Below, in pieces: positions 3,555-6,189 of a stretch of DNA of 6,189 bases; the first letter of the stretch is position 1; each line of letters starts with the position of its first letter. The notes beneath the pieces were generated by a model. The model did not search any database. It was not told where the DNA came from and saw only the letters and a list, made by a program, of their open reading frames with translations. The translations under genes were made by a program, and so were the position numbers. This DNA comes from Gp7-AA10 sp041483175 (lineage in GTDB: Bacteria > Acidobacteriota > Thermoanaerobaculia > Gp7-AA8). The stretch covers positions 1 to 6,189 of the forward strand of contig JBGPFD010000210.1 in NCBI GenBank assembly GCA_041483175.1. The letters run 5' to 3'.

Positions 3555-6189
3555 ATGCGCGCGTGTGCGGCGGTCCTCGGTTTTCTCCTCGCCGTTCCAG
3601 TCCTGCCGCAGTGCAACCAGGCTCCCGTTTTCAGCGACCCCTTTCGCCTCTCGATGCTCGACCTCGCCATCGACGGGAACGATCTCTGGGCGGCGACTTC
3701 ATACGGCATCGCGCTATACGACCGGAGCGTCGATCCGCCGCAACTCGTCACATCGCTCGCGCTTCCCGGCACGACGCGGATGGTGCGCCTGAGCAACGGC
3801 TTCGCGTACGCCGGCAGCGGAAACACACTCGTGGTCATGCGGAAGAACGGCGGGAAACTCGACGTGCTCCGCTCCGTCGACACCGGGGCACGCATCAACG
3901 ACATCGCCGTCACGGCGCTCTCGCTGGTTGTCGCCACGCGCAATGGAATCGCGCAGTACGATCTGCTCGATCCGACGAATCCGACGAAAACGCCGGTGAC
4001 ATTTCGTACGTCGCAGCCGGCGGTCAGCTCGCTGGCGATCATCGGGTCGACGCTCTACGCGGCCGATGGCGACGCCACCGTCGAATCGTTCGACCTGATC
4101 ACGCTGCAACCGTCGGGATCGATCACCGCCCCGGCGAACGCGACCGCGCTGCACGCGTGCAACGGGAGGCTGTTCGTCTCCTCGCTGCTGCAGACGAACA
4201 TCTTCCTCGGAACGGCAAACGCAGGAACGCTCTCCGTGACCACCGCCGCGCTGGCGCCGATCTCCAGCGATGCCGTCTTCATCGCCGGCGGAGACCGGAC
4301 GCTGCGCGGAATCGATCTGACGAAGCCCGGAAATCCGCTCGACGTTTTTCGCGACGATCTGCCTGCGACCGGCGGCACCGTGAATCGCATCAGCGCGCTG
4401 GCAACCGCGGCCGGGCGCCTCTACGCCGCCGCGGGAGACATCGGGCTGGTGACGTATGACATCAGCACGTTCACGCAGTTTCCGCTGCGCGGCACGCAGT
4501 TCTCCGGCGCGACCTCGATCTTCTCGACCGGCGACAAGTTCTACGCGGGCGGATCGACCGGCGTGACGGAGTTCAATGCCTCGCTCGTCCAGGCGCGCTC
4601 GTGGGATGGCAGCCGCGCCGATGTCGTGCAGGACGGCGCCAACGGACTCCTGCTCACGTCATCCGGCTCGTCGATGACACTCTGGACCCTGACCTCCATT
4701 CCGCAGCCGGTCGCCTCCGCGAACGTTCCGGCGGCCGTGAACGGCGCCGTGCTGATCGGAACGACCGGCTACGCTGTCCTCGCCGACCGTTCGCTTTACT
4801 CCACCGACTTCGCGCAGGCCGCCCCCGTGCCACAACAGATCTCCGTCCCGCTCCACCCTTCATCAATCGCCCGATCGGGCAGTGCGATCGTCCTCGCCGA
4901 CGCTCGCGACGACGGCACGACACAGCTCGCCTACTATCCCTCGATCTCCGCCGTTCCGCAGACCATGACAATCGCCGGCCTGCCGACCACCGCGGTGACG
5001 CTTTCCGGAACGACGGCGGCAGTGCAGACGTTTCGCGGCATTTCGATCCTCGACTTCGCCGACGGCAGCACGTTGCTGCTGCCGCGATCGAACGACGTCG
5101 TTGCGCGGCAGTTCCTGCTCTCCGGAACGACGCTTCTCGAGCTGACGAACGCGACGCTGCGCGTCTGGAACACGCAATCGCGAACCTTTACTGAGGTGGC
5201 GCTGCCGTCACAGGGCATCGCCGTCCATCTGGCCGAAGGATCGACGACGGCCGTCGTCGCCACCGCGACGGATGTCGTCGGCATCGCTCTCGACCGGCTC
5301 TCGCAACTGCCGAACCGCAATCTTCCGCCCAACGGAAACGCGTATTCCAAGAAGATCGCTGTCTCCCCGGCGCGGATCTACCTCGGCGATGATCGCGGCA
5401 TCGACATGTTCACCACGGCCATGCACTACGCCGGATCGATTCGCGCGGCGGGAATCGTCGATTTCGCCGCGAGCGATGCCGGCGTCTTCACCCTCAGCAG
5501 CAACATGACCGTGACCGCCTGGTCGCCCGACGGATCGTTTCACTCCTCGGCGCAGATTTTGGAAGGGTCCGACGCACAGGCGCTCTCGATCGCGGCCGTG
5601 AATGGCGCGGTGTGGACCTCGCTCATTCGCGGATGCACGACGACGGGAGCGTGCGAGAAGAAGACGCTGGTGTTCGATCCGAGGAGCGGCTTGAGTCAGA
5701 CCACATCGATGACTGGAGGAATCGTCGATGTTGTGGCGAACGGCAACCGAGCGTACGCCATCACCGATCTGCCATCCGAGGTGCGTGTGATCGATGTGTC
5801 GGATCCGTTTCATCCGTCGATCGTCAGCAGCGCGGCGGTGCAGGGGGCGCCTCTCTCGATCGCCTATGCAAGGGGCACGGTTTACGTTCTCGGCAACACA
5901 CTCGCCGCCTACGCCGAGGCGGGACTGGCGAAGACCGCTGACATCCTCGGGCCGTATACCACCGACGGGACAGTGACACTCGCCGATCAGCACGTGCGGA
6001 TCGACGACGATTGTGCCGTGATCACCGGCCGCACGTTCGCGCCGCAGCGCTTCACGCTGCCCCAGTGGACTGCGGCGTCTTCGTTTGCTACGCCGTCGAC
6101 CGCGCGATTGCTCGCCACGCAACCGGGAACGTTCTACGTTCTGACCGACCACTCGCTCGAGATCTGGTCGAACGCTCCGCTGCCGAAGC
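3555..6189 (+). CDS. Large secreted LVIVD-repeat / beta-propeller-like protein (partial, C-terminus beyond right edge)
   Basis: From the ATG at 3555 the frame stays open for 878 codons to the window end. The first 18 or so residues (MRACAAVLGFLLAVPVLP) look like a signal peptide; the cleavage site is unclear and C20 does not sit in a good lipobox. The rest is beta-rich with repeated small units of the form 'variable name, value, plays in body': short strands ending LYAA, YAVLA or YVLG, followed by D-x-S-D-P-x-x-P turns. The best LVIVD-like units are YDLLDPTNP (about 135-143), IDLTKPGNP (about 253-261) and VIDVSDPFHP (about 745-754). This implies two or more beta-propellers, with a surface or secreted role and probably protein or carbohydrate binding; no catalytic motif is visible. 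Cysteines are few (C4, C20, one near 206, a pair in GCTTTGAC near 695-702, one near 820). Function is unknown. It may continue into sorting or carbohydrate-binding domains outside the window. Confidence 0.85.
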   Translation, partial: MRACAAVLGFLLAVPVLPQCNQAPVFSDPFRLSMLDLAIDGNDLWAATSYGIALYDRSVDPPQLVTSLALPGTTRMVRLSNGFAYAGSGNTLVVMRKNGGKLDVLRSVDTGARINDIAVTALSLVVATRNGIAQYDLLDPTNPTKTPVTFRTSQPAVSSLAIIGSTLYAADGDATVESFDLITLQPSGSITAPANATALHACNGRLFVSSLLQTNIFLGTANAGTLSVTTAALAPISSDAVFIAGGDRTLRGIDLTKPGNPLDVFRDDLPATGGTVNRISALATAAGRLYAAAGDIGLVTYDISTFTQFPLRGTQFSGATSIFSTGDKFYAGGSTGVTEFNASLVQARSWDGSRADVVQDGANGLLLTSSGSSMTLWTLTSIPQPVASANVPAAVNGAVLIGTTGYAVLADRSLYSTDFAQAAPVPQQISVPLHPSSIARSGSAIVLADARDDGTTQLAYYPSISAVPQTMTIAGLPTTAVTLSGTTAAVQTFRGISILDFADGSTLLLPRSNDVVARQFLLSGTTLLELTNATLRVWNTQSRTFTEVALPSQGIAVHLAEGSTTAVVATATDVVGIALDRLSQLPNRNLPPNGNAYSKKIAVSPARIYLGDDRGIDMFTTAMHYAGSIRAAGIVDFAASDAGVFTLSSNMTVTAWSPDGSFHSSAQILEGSDAQALSIAAVNGAVWTSLIRGCTTTGACEKKTLVFDPRSGLSQTTSMTGGIVDVVANGNRAYAITDLPSEVRVIDVSDPFHPSIVSSAAVQGAPLSIAYARGTVYVLGNTLAAYAEAGLAKTADILGPYTTDGTVTLADQHVRIDDDCAVITGRTFAPQRFTLPQWTAASSFATPSTARLLATQPGTFYVLTDHSLEIWSNAPLPK

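Noticed and set aside
3563..4459. 298-codon plus-strand frame overlapping the start of the propeller gene
   Set aside because: Extremely Arg-rich translation without domains; it is the +2-shifted shadow of the gene beginning at 3555.
5208..6152. 314-codon open frame on the minus strand opposite the propeller gene
   Set aside because: The product is Arg/His-rich and lacks any family motif, whereas the plus-strand frame is continuous, starts with a signal peptide and shows LVIVD-like turns.

Overview
The window is high-GC bacterial DNA in two opposed blocks that diverge from a tight junction near position 1930. The left block, on the minus strand, reads gvpF/L, then gvpG, then an ArsA/Get3-type ATPase that runs off the left edge. 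This looks like the accessory end of a gas-vesicle cluster; the structural gene gvpA is not in the window. The right block, on the plus strand, reads mutY (adenine DNA glycosylase), a secreted YceI-family protein, and a very large secreted LVIVD/beta-propeller-like protein that runs off the right edge.

The organism cannot be fixed from this window. High GC, starts without Shine-Dalgarno sequences, short GGTTGC-type repeat arrays, and gas-vesicle genes beside a large secreted propeller protein would suit an Acidobacteriota-like or related environmental lineage. That is a low-confidence guess. Gene density is very high: the gaps between the plus-strand genes are 18-19 bases and the divergent junction is at most about 50 bases.

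Region by region: 1-733 ArsA-like ATPase (GTG start overlapping the gvpG stop by four bases); 730-1044 gvpG; 1045-1098 an octamer repeat array that forms an inverted repeat and starts at the gvpF stop codon; 1097-1918 gvpF/L, whose first codons contain a perfect 12-bp tandem duplication; 1919-1942 divergent promoter region; 1943-2944 mutY, which contains a 7-bp repeat array inside its coding sequence and a non-canonical 8-oxoguanine recognition loop; 2964-3536 yceI-like; 3555-6189 large secreted repeat protein.

No start codon in the window has a convincing Shine-Dalgarno sequence. The three plus-strand genes, and the TTG start of gvpF, each have a TANNNT hexamer 6-8 bases upstream, which is the geometry of leaderless transcription. 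The gas-vesicle genes probably act together: GvpF/L and GvpG are minor or assembly proteins, and the ATPase is inferred to be an assembly or targeting factor for hydrophobic vesicle proteins. The plus-strand genes appear functionally unrelated to one another. I see no RNA genes, CRISPR arrays, insertion sequences or clear rho-independent terminators.
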